Source: an uncultured bacterium
GTDB taxonomy: Bacteria; Bacillota; Clostridia; Lachnospirales; Lachnospiraceae
Direction: 5' to 3'
Assembly (NCBI GenBank): GCA_905215405.1
Contig: CAJMQE010000008.1
Location: 14,977-78,976, forward strand
DNA: 64,000 nucleotides
Under the pieces are notes generated by a model. The model saw nothing but the letters and a program-made list of their open reading frames with translations, made no database searches and had not been told where the DNA came from. The translations under genes and the position numbers were made by a program. Below, in pieces: positions 36,680 to 45,291 of the stretch (its first letter is position 1; each line of letters begins with the position of its first letter).

Positions 36680-37978
36680 TCATTTAACGTCTTTAAAATC
36701 CCAGTCATGAACGACTCTTGCAACACCAACATCATCAATATTGGAATATACTTCAAATTTTAAAGCTTCTTTATAGTAATCTACTGGAATACCGATCTCC
36801 GATTCAATCGCGATATCAATAATATATTCACCAGGGAGTAATTCCACATCCCTGAAACGTACATTGATCTCTCCATCCTCGTTCAGATCGAATTCATCCA
36901 GTTTCTCGATTCGTGTATTTGTACCATAACACTGTACGCCGTCACCTCGGAAGATTCCGATGCCAAATACCGCATCTTTGACCTTTTCCTTGACTTTGTA
37001 ACTCATCGCAAGTGTCATATCATCGCCTGTGGCAAATACGTTCTGCTTTTCTCCATTTTTATCAAGCAGATCGATTTCTGTAATTCTAGCATGACCATTG
37101 CCCCAACGGTTCTTTTTCTTCTGTTCTTCTTCCTCTTCGGCTTTTCTCTCTTTTTCTCTTTTTGCCTTTGTGCTTTCATCCTCATGCTCGCCTTTGAGTT
37201 CTCTTTGTCTTTCTGCCTCTTTTTCAGCGATTTTCTTTCTTTCCTGACCCATAAAGTCAAGATACTTTGGATGAATTTCTCTAGGTGCACCTTCTGCCTT
37301 GATCTCACCATCCTGTAACCAGATAGATCTGTCACAGATCTGTTCGATCTGGCCAAGTGAATGGGATACAATTACAATAGTTGTTCCCTGTGCTTTGATT
37401 TCTCTTAATCTGTTGAAACATTTTGCCTGGAAGTTGGCATCACCAACACCAAGGATCTCATCGATCAGAAGTATTTCCGCATTTACGTTGATTGCAACAG
37501 AAAATGCAAGTCTCATGTACATACCTGAAGAATAAGTTCTTACAGGATTATCTATAAAATGTTCCAGTTCGGAGAATGCTACGATATCATCAAATCTGGA
37601 ATCAATTTCCTTCTTGGACAGACCAAAAATAGCAGCGTTCGTATAAATATTTTCACGACCACTCATATCAGGATGAAATCCTGCACCAAGTTCGATCAGA
37701 CTGGAAACACGGCCCTTTAATTCAATAGAACCTGTATCTGGATAGATGATCTTACTGAGCAGTTTCAGAGTTGTACTCTTACCACAGCCATTATGTCCGA
37801 TCAGACCGATTGCTTCACCTTTTTTCACTTCAAAGCTGACGCCATTTAACACCCATCTTTCTTCATATCTGTTACGGCTTCTGAAGAGGAGTCTTTCTTT
37901 CAGCTGGTTTCCTTTATCAAAATAAACTTTGAATTTTTTCGTTAAATCTTTTACTTCTATTGCATTTCCCTGTTTCAT
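36680..37978 (-). CDS. wzt: Polysaccharide ABC exporter ATPase with C-terminal glycan-binding domain
   Basis: 432 residues. ATPase domain about 1-245: Walker A GHNGCGKST (61-69), signature YSSGMYMRLAF as usual in this family, and Walker B EILLIDEILGVGD. A highly charged Lys/Glu linker of about 50 residues (about 245-295) follows. Then a Wzt C-terminal beta-sandwich domain (about 296-432) begins RWGNGHARITEIDLLDKNGE. Such domains recognise the modified chain end before export. The ATG at 37978 is 8 nt after GGAGG, one base after the wzm stop. The methyltransferase gene comes next. Confidence 0.95.
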   Translation of the reverse strand: MKQGNAIEVKDLTKKFKVYFDKGNQLKERLLFRSRNRYEERWVLNGVSFEVKKGEAIGLIGHNGCGKSTTLKLLSKIIYPDTGSIELKGRVSSLIELGAGFHPDMSGRENIYTNAAIFGLSKKEIDSRFDDIVAFSELEHFIDNPVRTYSSGMYMRLAFSVAINVNAEILLIDEILGVGDANFQAKCFNRLREIKAQGTTIVIVSHSLGQIEQICDRSIWLQDGEIKAEGAPREIHPKYLDFMGQERKKIAEKEAERQRELKGEHEDESTKAKREKERKAEEEEEQKKKNRWGNGHARITEIDLLDKNGEKQNVFATGDDMTLAMSYKVKEKVKDAVFGIGIFRGDGVQCYGTNTRIEKLDEFDLNEDGEINVRFRDVELLPGEYIIDIAIESEIGIPVDYYKEALKFEVYSNIDDVGVARVVHDWDFKDVK

Positions 37979-37979
37979 C

Positions 37980-38765
37980 TTATAATTCCTCCGCAAAACC
38001 TTTCTGAAGTTTTCTAAATACTACGTATCCAACAACAACAAAAACAACACCCATTAACAGTGCCAGTGACAGAGTAGAAAGCTGTGGCGCCTGTTTGTAA
38101 TACAGAATATCTCTATACGCAACAACAATAGGTGTCATAGGGTTCAGATTAAAGATGGTCCTGAGCTGAATTGGTAAGCCCTGTACCAGATCTGCACTAT
38201 AAAGTACAGGTGTCATATACATCCATGCCATTGTAATAATACCAAGGATGTATTCAAGATCTCTAAAATATACAGTCAGCGCAGATGCAAGTAATGCGAA
38301 TCCCAGTGACAGAATGTACTCAACGATCATAACAATTGGAAGATACAGAAGTGCCATTGGATTGATTCCACGTCCTGAAATGATCAGAACTGCAAATATT
38401 ACAAGGAATGTCAGGAGCATATTGACGAATCCGCCTGTTACGCTCGCGATAGGCATAATTTCTCGTGGAAAGTATATCTTTTTGACCATATCTTTCGAGG
38501 CCAGAATACTACTTGATCCACTTGTTACAGAAGCACTGAAGAAAATCCATGGTACCAGCGCAACAAACAGGAATATATAGTATTGTGGTGTATCATTATG
38601 CATAACAACTGAAAATACAAGTGTATAAACTACTAACTGAAGCAGTGGATTGATAAATGTCCACATAAATCCAAGCACGGATCCCTTGTAACGGCCACGC
38701 AGGTCTTTTCTTACAAGGCTGATGATCATTTCCCTATAATCATATAATTCTTTTAACGCTTTCAC
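37980..38765 (-). CDS. wzm: Polysaccharide ABC exporter permease
   Basis: 261 residues with six membrane segments, an ABC-2 permease of the Wzm/TagG/RgpC type. The opening YREMIISLVRKDLRGRYKGS is characteristic, followed by LGFMWTFINPLLQLVVYTLV and FPREIMPIASVTGGFVN. It forms the channel for the lipid-linked polymer with the Wzt ATPase encoded next to it. It starts with GTG at 38765 after AGAGGT. Confidence 0.95.
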   Translation of the reverse strand: MKALKELYDYREMIISLVRKDLRGRYKGSVLGFMWTFINPLLQLVVYTLVFSVVMHNDTPQYYIFLFVALVPWIFFSASVTSGSSSILASKDMVKKIYFPREIMPIASVTGGFVNMLLTFLVIFAVLIISGRGINPMALLYLPIVMIVEYILSLGFALLASALTVYFRDLEYILGIITMAWMYMTPVLYSADLVQGLPIQLRTIFNLNPMTPIVVAYRDILYYKQAPQLSTLSLALLMGVVFVVVGYVVFRKLQKGFAEEL

Positions 38766-38771
38766 TTTTTA

Positions 38772-40058
38772 TTACCTCTCTTTGTGTTCTGAATATATCT
38801 GTTCAATTCTGTTATTCATAAGCTTAACTGCATTTTCCATACTAAGCTTGTCATCGATATATTTCTTTGCCTTCTTTGCCAGTTCTTCGGCATATTCTCT
38901 ATCTTCATATAATCTGGTCATAAAGAGAGATGCCTGATCAATATCGGCATCTGCCCATCTTGTGCCTTTTCTGAACAATCCATAATCTCTGTCCAGTTCA
39001 ATCAGTCTGACATCGACCATACATGCGACATCTGGATTCATAAATTCTGTATTTGCCGACCAGTTTGTAGCAATTACAGGGGTCCCCACCAGCATAGCCT
39101 CTGCCATTCCAAGACCAAATCCTTCTGCTCTGTGAAGGGAAACCAGCACATCTACACATTTCACAAGACTATTTACTTCTACTTTGGACATATTCCGGGT
39201 AATAAAATATATATTATTATATCCATCCAGATACGCCTTAATCTTCTGCAGCTCTGTTTCATCTTCAGAACCATTAATTTTAATAACCAGTCCGACTTCC
39301 TGATTCTCTTTGCCGAACGCCTTTTTAAATGCCTCAAGGACACCAATGGGATTCTTTCTCTCCATTTCACTGCTGCTGCAGTACATCATATAGAAGAGAT
39401 ACTGATCTTGTGGAAGACCAAAATACTCCCTGTCAAATCTATCGTCAGTCGGAGTCTGCACGGCATATGGAATCGTAATGACCGGCTTGTCCGTCTTCTT
39501 TCTGATACTTTCACTCACGAATTCAGCCGGTGTCCAGATTTCATCCACCAGACCGATACATCCTGTCCACTCATCAGGAAATGTTTCCTGCTCCCAGAGC
39601 CAGAATGCAATATTATATCTGTTATCAAATACTTTCTTACCCAACTGCATAAAACCTACAGTCAACTCACCTGCATTAATATGAACAATATTAATATTGT
39701 AAGGTAAATCCTGTGATATCTTATAATCATAAGATGTGTCCGTCATACTCAGGTCCGGTGAATCATAATAATTGTATACACCGAAGTCCCTGCCAGTGTG
39801 ATCCAGGATGTCAGCTACCAGACGGCTGCTCTGTCCAAGTCCTGTATCCGCTTTGATACTTCCTATTAAATTAATTCCATCTTTATATTTATCCGGACTA
39901 AATGGTTCTATCTTCTCGTTCAATAACTTTCTGGTCTTTCTTTCCACCAGTTTGTCTTTTGCTTTTCTAAGCCAATCAATAGGTATTACCTTAACAAGCA
40001 CTGGCTTGCATTTTGCTGCAGTATCTATTGCTATCTTCGATAAATCCATAGTTTTCAC
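38772..40058 (-). CDS. Family 4 glycosyltransferase
   Basis: 428 residues if it starts at the GTG at 40058; an ATG at 40049 is an alternative. GGAG is 4 nt before the GTG and 13 nt before the ATG, so neither spacing is ideal. The conserved part begins GINLIGSIKADTGLGQSSRL, typical of GT4 enzymes in Wzm/Wzt loci, and the donor site is HRAEGFGLGMAEAMLVGTP. About 60 N-terminal basic residues precede it and may bind the membrane. It is the first gene of the operon with the exporter. Confidence 0.88.
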   Translation of the reverse strand: MKTMDLSKIAIDTAAKCKPVLVKVIPIDWLRKAKDKLVERKTRKLLNEKIEPFSPDKYKDGINLIGSIKADTGLGQSSRLVADILDHTGRDFGVYNYYDSPDLSMTDTSYDYKISQDLPYNINIVHINAGELTVGFMQLGKKVFDNRYNIAFWLWEQETFPDEWTGCIGLVDEIWTPAEFVSESIRKKTDKPVITIPYAVQTPTDDRFDREYFGLPQDQYLFYMMYCSSSEMERKNPIGVLEAFKKAFGKENQEVGLVIKINGSEDETELQKIKAYLDGYNNIYFITRNMSKVEVNSLVKCVDVLVSLHRAEGFGLGMAEAMLVGTPVIATNWSANTEFMNPDVACMVDVRLIELDRDYGLFRKGTRWADADIDQASLFMTRLYEDREYAEELAKKAKKYIDDKLSMENAVKLMNNRIEQIYSEHKER

Positions 40059-40139
40059 TTAACTCCATACTCTAATTATCAGCTGATAAAACGGGGTTTT
40101 CTTACCAACATAACTGTATTGTGTCATTTCAATCAGACT

Positions 40140-40168
40140 ATTATAGCACGACACCCCTATAAATGCAA
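40140..40168 (-). promoter_or_regulatory. Near-consensus promoter of the exporter operon
   Basis: Minus strand TTGCAT (40163-40168), a 17-bp spacer and TATAAT (40140-40145). It is about 80 nt upstream of the GT4 start at 40058. The spacer contains AGGGGTGT. Confidence 0.88.
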
Positions 40169-40193
40169 TAATCTAGCGTTTTAATACCCCTTA

Positions 40194-40210
40194 GGGGTAT
40201 ATGGTAAAAT
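40194..40210. promoter_or_regulatory. Perfect 17-bp palindrome upstream of the exporter promoter
   Basis: ATACCCCTTAGGGGTAT, centred about 35 bp upstream of the -35 hexamer. Its half-site AGGGGTAT recurs as AGGGGTGT in the promoter spacer in the same orientation, so both may be bound by one regulator. The stretch 40211-40349 shows nothing else. Confidence 0.55.
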
Positions 40211-40349
40211 CTTTGTAATCCCGCATAAATACAGGTTTTCTCATCAATTCATCCACCACTGTCATTCCACTTCATACGAGGACCCGCTCTGCGATCAGAC
40301 GCCTATTGTGTGATCAGATACTACTGAAAGGTTTCTTCCCTTATGCAAT

Positions 40350-40416
40350 AAAAAAGCACCCTCCTTCCCATGCAGATTTCTCCGCAGTCAGGAAGGAGCA
40401 GTGCCCCCTTTTTATC
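40350..40416 (-). terminator. Terminator of the rhamnose/acylation operon
   Basis: GCACCCTCCTTCC pairs with GGAAGGAGCAGTGC across a 22-nt loop, and a T run follows on the minus strand. It lies about 80 nt beyond the SGNH gene stop and separates the two large operons. Confidence 0.9.
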
Positions 40417-40497
40417 TAATTCGTCTAATGGATCATTATTCTTAGATCTTTAAATTGTCGTAGTTCAAATCCAGCTTTTTCAACATTTCTATTATTA

Positions 40498-41847
40498 TCA
40501 CTGTAATTTCAGGATCTTTTCACAGTATTCCTGATCGTCTGTTGCATTAATATCTTTTGCATAGACTCTCAGTCGGTAGTTTCCTGCCGGAATAGTAAAG
40601 GTATACTTTGTTTTGCCATCATACTCTGTGAAAACAACATTGACCTCATCATCCGAGTTATCACTTACCATCTCTTTGATTGACACACGATACTGTGGGC
40701 TGACTTCTGAGCCACAGATCGTATCATTCATTTCGAAGGAGATCGTATATGTTCCATCTTCATTCTTTGTCTGGTTCACATCTGTTTCCAGATACAGTAC
40801 ACTGTTGGTATCCTTCTTTAACTCATCATAATCTTTATAGAAATAGGAGTCTGCATCCAGTGTCCCGTTCTGTGCTTCTGTTATGACCTGACCAAGAATT
40901 GTAGAATATGGTTCTGCCAGTTTACCACACATATGACCTTCCCAATCACCAAAATCTGTATTGACTCTAGGAAGTACATCATATTTTAACAGGTTAAAAT
41001 CATAATATTCAATTCCATATTGCTGTGCCAGTCTAGTAAAGAAAGCTCCAGACTGTTCCGATGCACCTGCCAGCGCCGTGGCTGGAGTGATTGGAGATGT
41101 TACGCAGATCAGTCGGATATTATTCTCTTTACAATAGTTTACGATCTGATCGAAATAGCCAAGTACTTTTGGATCTGCACAACTGTCATTCCACTGTACT
41201 CTGGTTATCTTTCCACGGCCTTCATGTCCACCATCTTTTCTATAGAAGAATCCCTTGTCCACATATGGACCATTGGCATCCCCTACCTCAGCTGCTGAAA
41301 TATCATAATCCTGATATTCATCCGTCTGTTTTGTTGCTACATTTTTCTTGATTCTGCTGTACTGTGCACTGTATCTTGCCCATTCAACAAATGATAAACG
41401 AAAATCCTTATTGATCAAATTATCTCTGAAATACTCCAGTTTTACTGATGATGGTTCCATATAGCTGTAAATAAAAGTATCTGCGAAATCATTATCTCCC
41501 AGCTTGAACCAGTATTGATAATCCAGATCCATAATAACCGTCTTTACATCATTATTTCTGCAACTTTCCTTAAGAAGGTAATAGGAATCTTTGACCTTTT
41601 CATTTGGAATACTGATATTAATTGCATTTGATCCAAACTGTTCATCGATCTTTGCCGGATCAATTGCACTTCGTCCGTGGGAAGCCCCCAGAACGACTGT
41701 ATCAAAATTCTCCTCTGAATGATTTAACGTATGTAAGATCACTCTGATATAGCCAGATGGCATGAAAAGGAAATCGCATACGACAAACATCGCTGCACAG
41801 AGCAGTAAAAATACGACACATTTGATAATACTCTTAAAATTGCGCAT
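40498..41847 (-). CDS. Membrane-anchored SGNH/DltD-like protein, partner of MBOAT acyltransferase
   Basis: 449 residues. One N-terminal membrane anchor (about 8-28) is followed by an outer domain opening with FDTVVLGASHGRSAIDPAKI, where the Ser of GASHG is the probable nucleophile of an SGNH-type fold, plus VIMDLDYQYWF and RLICVTSPITPATAL. Residues about 350-449 form a separate beta-rich domain. Such proteins complete O-acyl transfer started by MBOAT proteins (compare AlgJ/AlgX and DltD). Its first 14 nt overlap the end of the MBOAT gene. The catalytic triad is not fully assigned. Confidence 0.82.
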   Translation of the reverse strand: MRNFKSIIKCVVFLLLCAAMFVVCDFLFMPSGYIRVILHTLNHSEENFDTVVLGASHGRSAIDPAKIDEQFGSNAINISIPNEKVKDSYYLLKESCRNNDVKTVIMDLDYQYWFKLGDNDFADTFIYSYMEPSSVKLEYFRDNLINKDFRLSFVEWARYSAQYSRIKKNVATKQTDEYQDYDISAAEVGDANGPYVDKGFFYRKDGGHEGRGKITRVQWNDSCADPKVLGYFDQIVNYCKENNIRLICVTSPITPATALAGASEQSGAFFTRLAQQYGIEYYDFNLLKYDVLPRVNTDFGDWEGHMCGKLAEPYSTILGQVITEAQNGTLDADSYFYKDYDELKKDTNSVLYLETDVNQTKNEDGTYTISFEMNDTICGSEVSPQYRVSIKEMVSDNSDDEVNVVFTEYDGKTKYTFTIPAGNYRLRVYAKDINATDDQEYCEKILKLQ

Positions 41848-43429
41848 AGATAAAACCTCCTACACTGGCAGCTATATTTCCGAACAATGGAATCGACATA
41901 ACCAATGCTAAATATAATGCCCAACGAATTACGATTGGTCTAGCTGCAACAGCTTCTCTTACATCAACATGCATCTCTTTAAGCACACTATCGATAAATA
42001 TGATCAGGCAGCCAATTCCTAAAATAATCATACCTCTCATATCTACACCGAGTTTTAAAAGTGAGCCATTTGTAATGGATGCAAATGTAAAGTTTCTTAC
42101 AGAGTTTACCATCAAATGAAGTGCTGTCGTCAGGCTCGCCGCATTATCAAAATACCATCCTATGTTGACCAGGATAAATGTTCTGATGATCTGAACCACC
42201 TTCCATGTTCGACAGTTCGGATTGATATGTGTAAATGCGAACATCTTTGCATAAACAGGTTCTAGTAATGCACTTACAGCAATAATTACACCATTATACA
42301 TACCATATACGATAAACTTCCATGCTGCTCCATGCCATACACCGACGATAAAGAAGATCAAAAGATCTGCAACGCAGACAGGAAGAACTTTACCAATGTT
42401 CTTTCCGAATTTTTTCTTCGAGAACTTACCAAATTTATTCATAGCTTTGGATAACGAGAACGGATAAAATATGTAATCCTTCATCCAGGTACCAAGTGTA
42501 ATATGCCATCTTCTCCAGAATTCTGAGATTGAATGAGAAAAGAACGGCTGTTTGAAGTTCTGGTCAAGTTCAATACCGAAAAGTTCCGCAACACCCATTA
42601 CGATGTCCATACCACCGGAGAAATCTCCATATAACTGTACACAGTAGCCAAGCACACCAAAAATAACTGGAATTCCTTCATATACACCTGGATTATTAAA
42701 TATTTTATTAGAAATAACTGCTGCACGATCTGCGATTACGATCTTTTTAAAGAAGCCCCAGAGGATCAGCTGAAGACCGAACTGGATCTTTCTAAGTTCA
42801 AAATGATGTTCCTCGAAGAACTGATGTGCAAGTCTGTTATATCTTCCAATAGGTCCCTGCAGGATCTGTGGAAAGAAAGATACGAACAGTCCGAATTTGA
42901 AAATATTTCGCTGTGCTTTATATTTTCCCTGATAAATATCAATCAGATAACTCATGGACTGGAACGTGTAGAATGAGATTCCGAGTGGCAGTAGCAGATT
43001 AAATGTTGTAATACTTCTGTCCGCTCCAAGAATTCTGTTGATCAGAACATTTATATTCTCATATGCAAAATTAAAATACTTCAGAAATGCAAGCATACCA
43101 AAGTTCAGAACCAGCACTGCAACTGTAATTCTTCTTTTACGCTTTTTCATATCTGCTTTTATTTTCTTTTTAGCATCTCTGTCCAGATCTGCTTTGTTCG
43201 CTTTCAGGTACTCTTCTGTTTTAGTCGTTGTATTCTCCAGAAGAATTCCACCAGCATAAGTGCTGACGGTTGTGATCAGAATAAAGAATACGGTATCGAT
43301 TCCCGAACACAGATAGTAGAAATAGCTGACAATAAGCAGCCAGATCCACTGCATTTTCTTAGGTATTACATAATATACAATTACGCTAACCAGCAGAAAA
43401 GCCAGGAATCCTGGTGATATAAATGACAT
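41834..43429 (-). CDS. MBOAT family O-acyltransferase (AlgI/DltB-like)
   Basis: 531 residues with about 11-12 membrane segments. Family motifs are present: GISFYTFQSMSYLIDIYQGK, FWRRWHITLGTWMKDYIFYP, and VGVWHGAAWKFIVYG, in which the WHG histidine is catalytic. It moves acyl (usually acetyl) groups across the membrane for attachment to surface glycans with the SGNH partner. A charged cytoplasmic stretch lies at about 77-103. GGAGG before the ATG. The acetylated sugar is unknown. Confidence 0.93.
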   Translation of the reverse strand: MSFISPGFLAFLLVSVIVYYVIPKKMQWIWLLIVSYFYYLCSGIDTVFFILITTVSTYAGGILLENTTTKTEEYLKANKADLDRDAKKKIKADMKKRKRRITVAVLVLNFGMLAFLKYFNFAYENINVLINRILGADRSITTFNLLLPLGISFYTFQSMSYLIDIYQGKYKAQRNIFKFGLFVSFFPQILQGPIGRYNRLAHQFFEEHHFELRKIQFGLQLILWGFFKKIVIADRAAVISNKIFNNPGVYEGIPVIFGVLGYCVQLYGDFSGGMDIVMGVAELFGIELDQNFKQPFFSHSISEFWRRWHITLGTWMKDYIFYPFSLSKAMNKFGKFSKKKFGKNIGKVLPVCVADLLIFFIVGVWHGAAWKFIVYGMYNGVIIAVSALLEPVYAKMFAFTHINPNCRTWKVVQIIRTFILVNIGWYFDNAASLTTALHLMVNSVRNFTFASITNGSLLKLGVDMRGMIILGIGCLIIFIDSVLKEMHVDVREAVAARPIVIRWALYLALVMSIPLFGNIAASVGGFIYAQF

Positions 43430-43464
43430 TTTAAACCTCCATTAGAATGATCTTTTTCTATGAT

Positions 43465-44547
43465 CTATAAATTAGCAAATTCCTCAATCAAAGCTTTTCC
43501 AAGTGTTTCCGGTCTGTACTTCTTGATTACTTTCGTACATTCTTCCATATTGACCGGACCGATCTCAAGTAGTGCATCTGAAAGATTCATAATCTGTTTC
43601 TCCTGACTACAATTCATATCAAAATAATTTGCACAGTCTCCGATCAGTTCTTCAAAAACGCTCAGGTTACCAACCACTACCGGTTTATAAAAATTGATGG
43701 CCTCAATGACCGGAATACCAAACCCTTCCGCCCTTGAAGGAAATACAAATGCATAGCAGTTCTTATATAATTCGTTCTTTTGTTTTGCATCTACATACCC
43801 TATATACTCGAGCCCTTCAACTTCCTTTTGCGTATCAGTCAGTAGCTGTTCAATATCATTTTCCAGCATCTTGCCCGCCAGAACAAGTTTCCTTGTTCCA
43901 CCTTTTTTTCGATATTCTGCATATCCTTTTATCAGCAGATCGACACCTTTTCTCTTCTCCATATTCCCAACATATAGGAAATAATCCTCATCGCCAGGTG
44001 TATATGCAGCCGTGTCCATATCGACAATAATATATGATATGAAATCCTTTATCTTCTTTGTAATCGGAAATACTCTCTGAGTTTCCTCTTTTGTCTCTTT
44101 TGAATTATAGATGATCAGATCCGTCTGTTTCAACGTTTTGTTCATACAATATTTGAAGTACATACTATATTTCAGACCGAGATATTTTGCATTAGTAACC
44201 GGAAACATATCATGAACAGTAATTACATATTTTCCAGTATTCCTAAGTCTGACAGGTGCCATAAAATTCACTTCCCAGTACGCATCTGGACGAATCTTAT
44301 CCAGCTGTGCCTGTACAAAGCGGAAGTAGGAAAATACTCCAAGACTTCTGTCCACCAGTTTTCCCATCACTTCCAGATGTGCCCCCATCTTCTCCAGATC
44401 TTTTACCTGTTCACTTACTGCAACGTCTGTTAAAAGGTATATCTCAAATCTTTTGTCTGCAAGCATCTGTCGAATAAAATCATAGGCGTAAATTCCTATT
44501 CCACTCGGTTTGCTTCCAAGGCTGCGGACGTCAACAACTAACTTCAT
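43465..44547 (-). CDS. Family 4 glycosyltransferase
   Basis: 361 residues from the ATG at 44547, 10 nt after GGAG. It begins MKLVVDVRSLGSKPSGIGIY, a form common in GT4 mannosyl/rhamnosyltransferases, and has YVITVHDMFPV, YFLYVGNMEKRKGVDLLI and the donor site PSRAEGFGIPVIEAINF. It lies between rfbC and the MBOAT gene, which fits use of dTDP-L-rhamnose or assembly of the acylated residue; this is inference. Confidence 0.88.
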   Translation of the reverse strand: MKLVVDVRSLGSKPSGIGIYAYDFIRQMLADKRFEIYLLTDVAVSEQVKDLEKMGAHLEVMGKLVDRSLGVFSYFRFVQAQLDKIRPDAYWEVNFMAPVRLRNTGKYVITVHDMFPVTNAKYLGLKYSMYFKYCMNKTLKQTDLIIYNSKETKEETQRVFPITKKIKDFISYIIVDMDTAAYTPGDEDYFLYVGNMEKRKGVDLLIKGYAEYRKKGGTRKLVLAGKMLENDIEQLLTDTQKEVEGLEYIGYVDAKQKNELYKNCYAFVFPSRAEGFGIPVIEAINFYKPVVVGNLSVFEELIGDCANYFDMNCSQEKQIMNLSDALLEIGPVNMEECTKVIKKYRPETLGKALIEEFANL

Positions 44548-44601
44548 ATTCATTAATCTCCATTCATTTCCGGTTACCAGTTGCAAATTCTACACATTCA
44601 C

Positions 44602-45153
44602 TTATTTTCTAAGAGACGCAATTCCTGGCCATTTTACATCTTTATCTGAAATGATCAGTTTAGATCTGTCTTCGATTGGCCATTCGATACCAATTTCAGG
44701 ATCATCCCAAGCAAGACCACCCTCATCATTAGGATGATAAAAGTCTGTACATTTATAAGCAAATTCAGCTTCATCACTGAGTACTACAAAACCGTGTGCG
44801 AATCCTTCAGAAATATAGAACTGTTTTTTGTTCTCCGCAGATAATTCTACACCGAACCATTTTCCATATGTCTTTGATCCTTCTCTTAAATCCACTGCGA
44901 CATCAAATACAGCGCCTCTTACAACTCTTACAAGTTTGCCCTGAGGATGGTTGATCTGAAAGTGAAGGCCTCTTAATACATTTTTTGTACTCATAGACTG
45001 ATTATCCTGTACAAATACCATATCTAATCCTTCTTCTTTAAAATCATTCTGATTGTATGTTTCCATAAAGTATCCTCTTTTATCACCGAACACTGTTGGT
45101 TCAATGACATACAATCCTTCAATATCGCATTTTGTAACTGTAATTTTACTCAT
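44602..45153 (-). CDS. rfbC: dTDP-4-dehydrorhamnose 3,5-epimerase
   Basis: 183 residues, a cupin-fold enzyme of standard length. FGDKRGYFMETYNQNDF, LRGLHFQINHPQGKLVRVV with the catalytic His, GAVFDVAVDLREGS and SEGFAHGFVVLSD are all present. Third step of dTDP-L-rhamnose synthesis. GAGGT precedes the ATG. It is separated from rfbD by 138 nt that hold a long-armed inverted repeat. Confidence 0.97.
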   Translation of the reverse strand: MSKITVTKCDIEGLYVIEPTVFGDKRGYFMETYNQNDFKEEGLDMVFVQDNQSMSTKNVLRGLHFQINHPQGKLVRVVRGAVFDVAVDLREGSKTYGKWFGVELSAENKKQFYISEGFAHGFVVLSDEAEFAYKCTDFYHPNDEGGLAWDDPEIGIEWPIEDRSKLIISDKDVKWPGIASLRK

Positions 45154-45211
45154 ACAAATATACCTCTGCAGTTTTATCTTCTATATCTCATTAACTGGGA
45201 TAGCCCATAAA

Positions 45212-45271
45212 CAGATTGAAAGTGTACACGGGCCGCTGCATATCCTTTTCTCTAAATTTACTTTCAATCTG
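45212..45271 (-). other. Inverted repeat in the rfbD-rfbC gap
   Basis: Perfect 12-nt arms CAGATTGAAAGT (45212-45223) and ACTTTCAATCTG (45260-45271) enclose 36 nt. No T run follows, so it is probably an RNA stem (stability or processing) or a binding site, not a terminator. Confidence 0.6.
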
Positions 45272-45291
45272 ATTGTAACATATATGATCTT

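Noticed and set aside
40439..40485. 14-codon frame after the SGNH gene
   Set aside because: It lies in the 3' untranslated region with no ribosome site.
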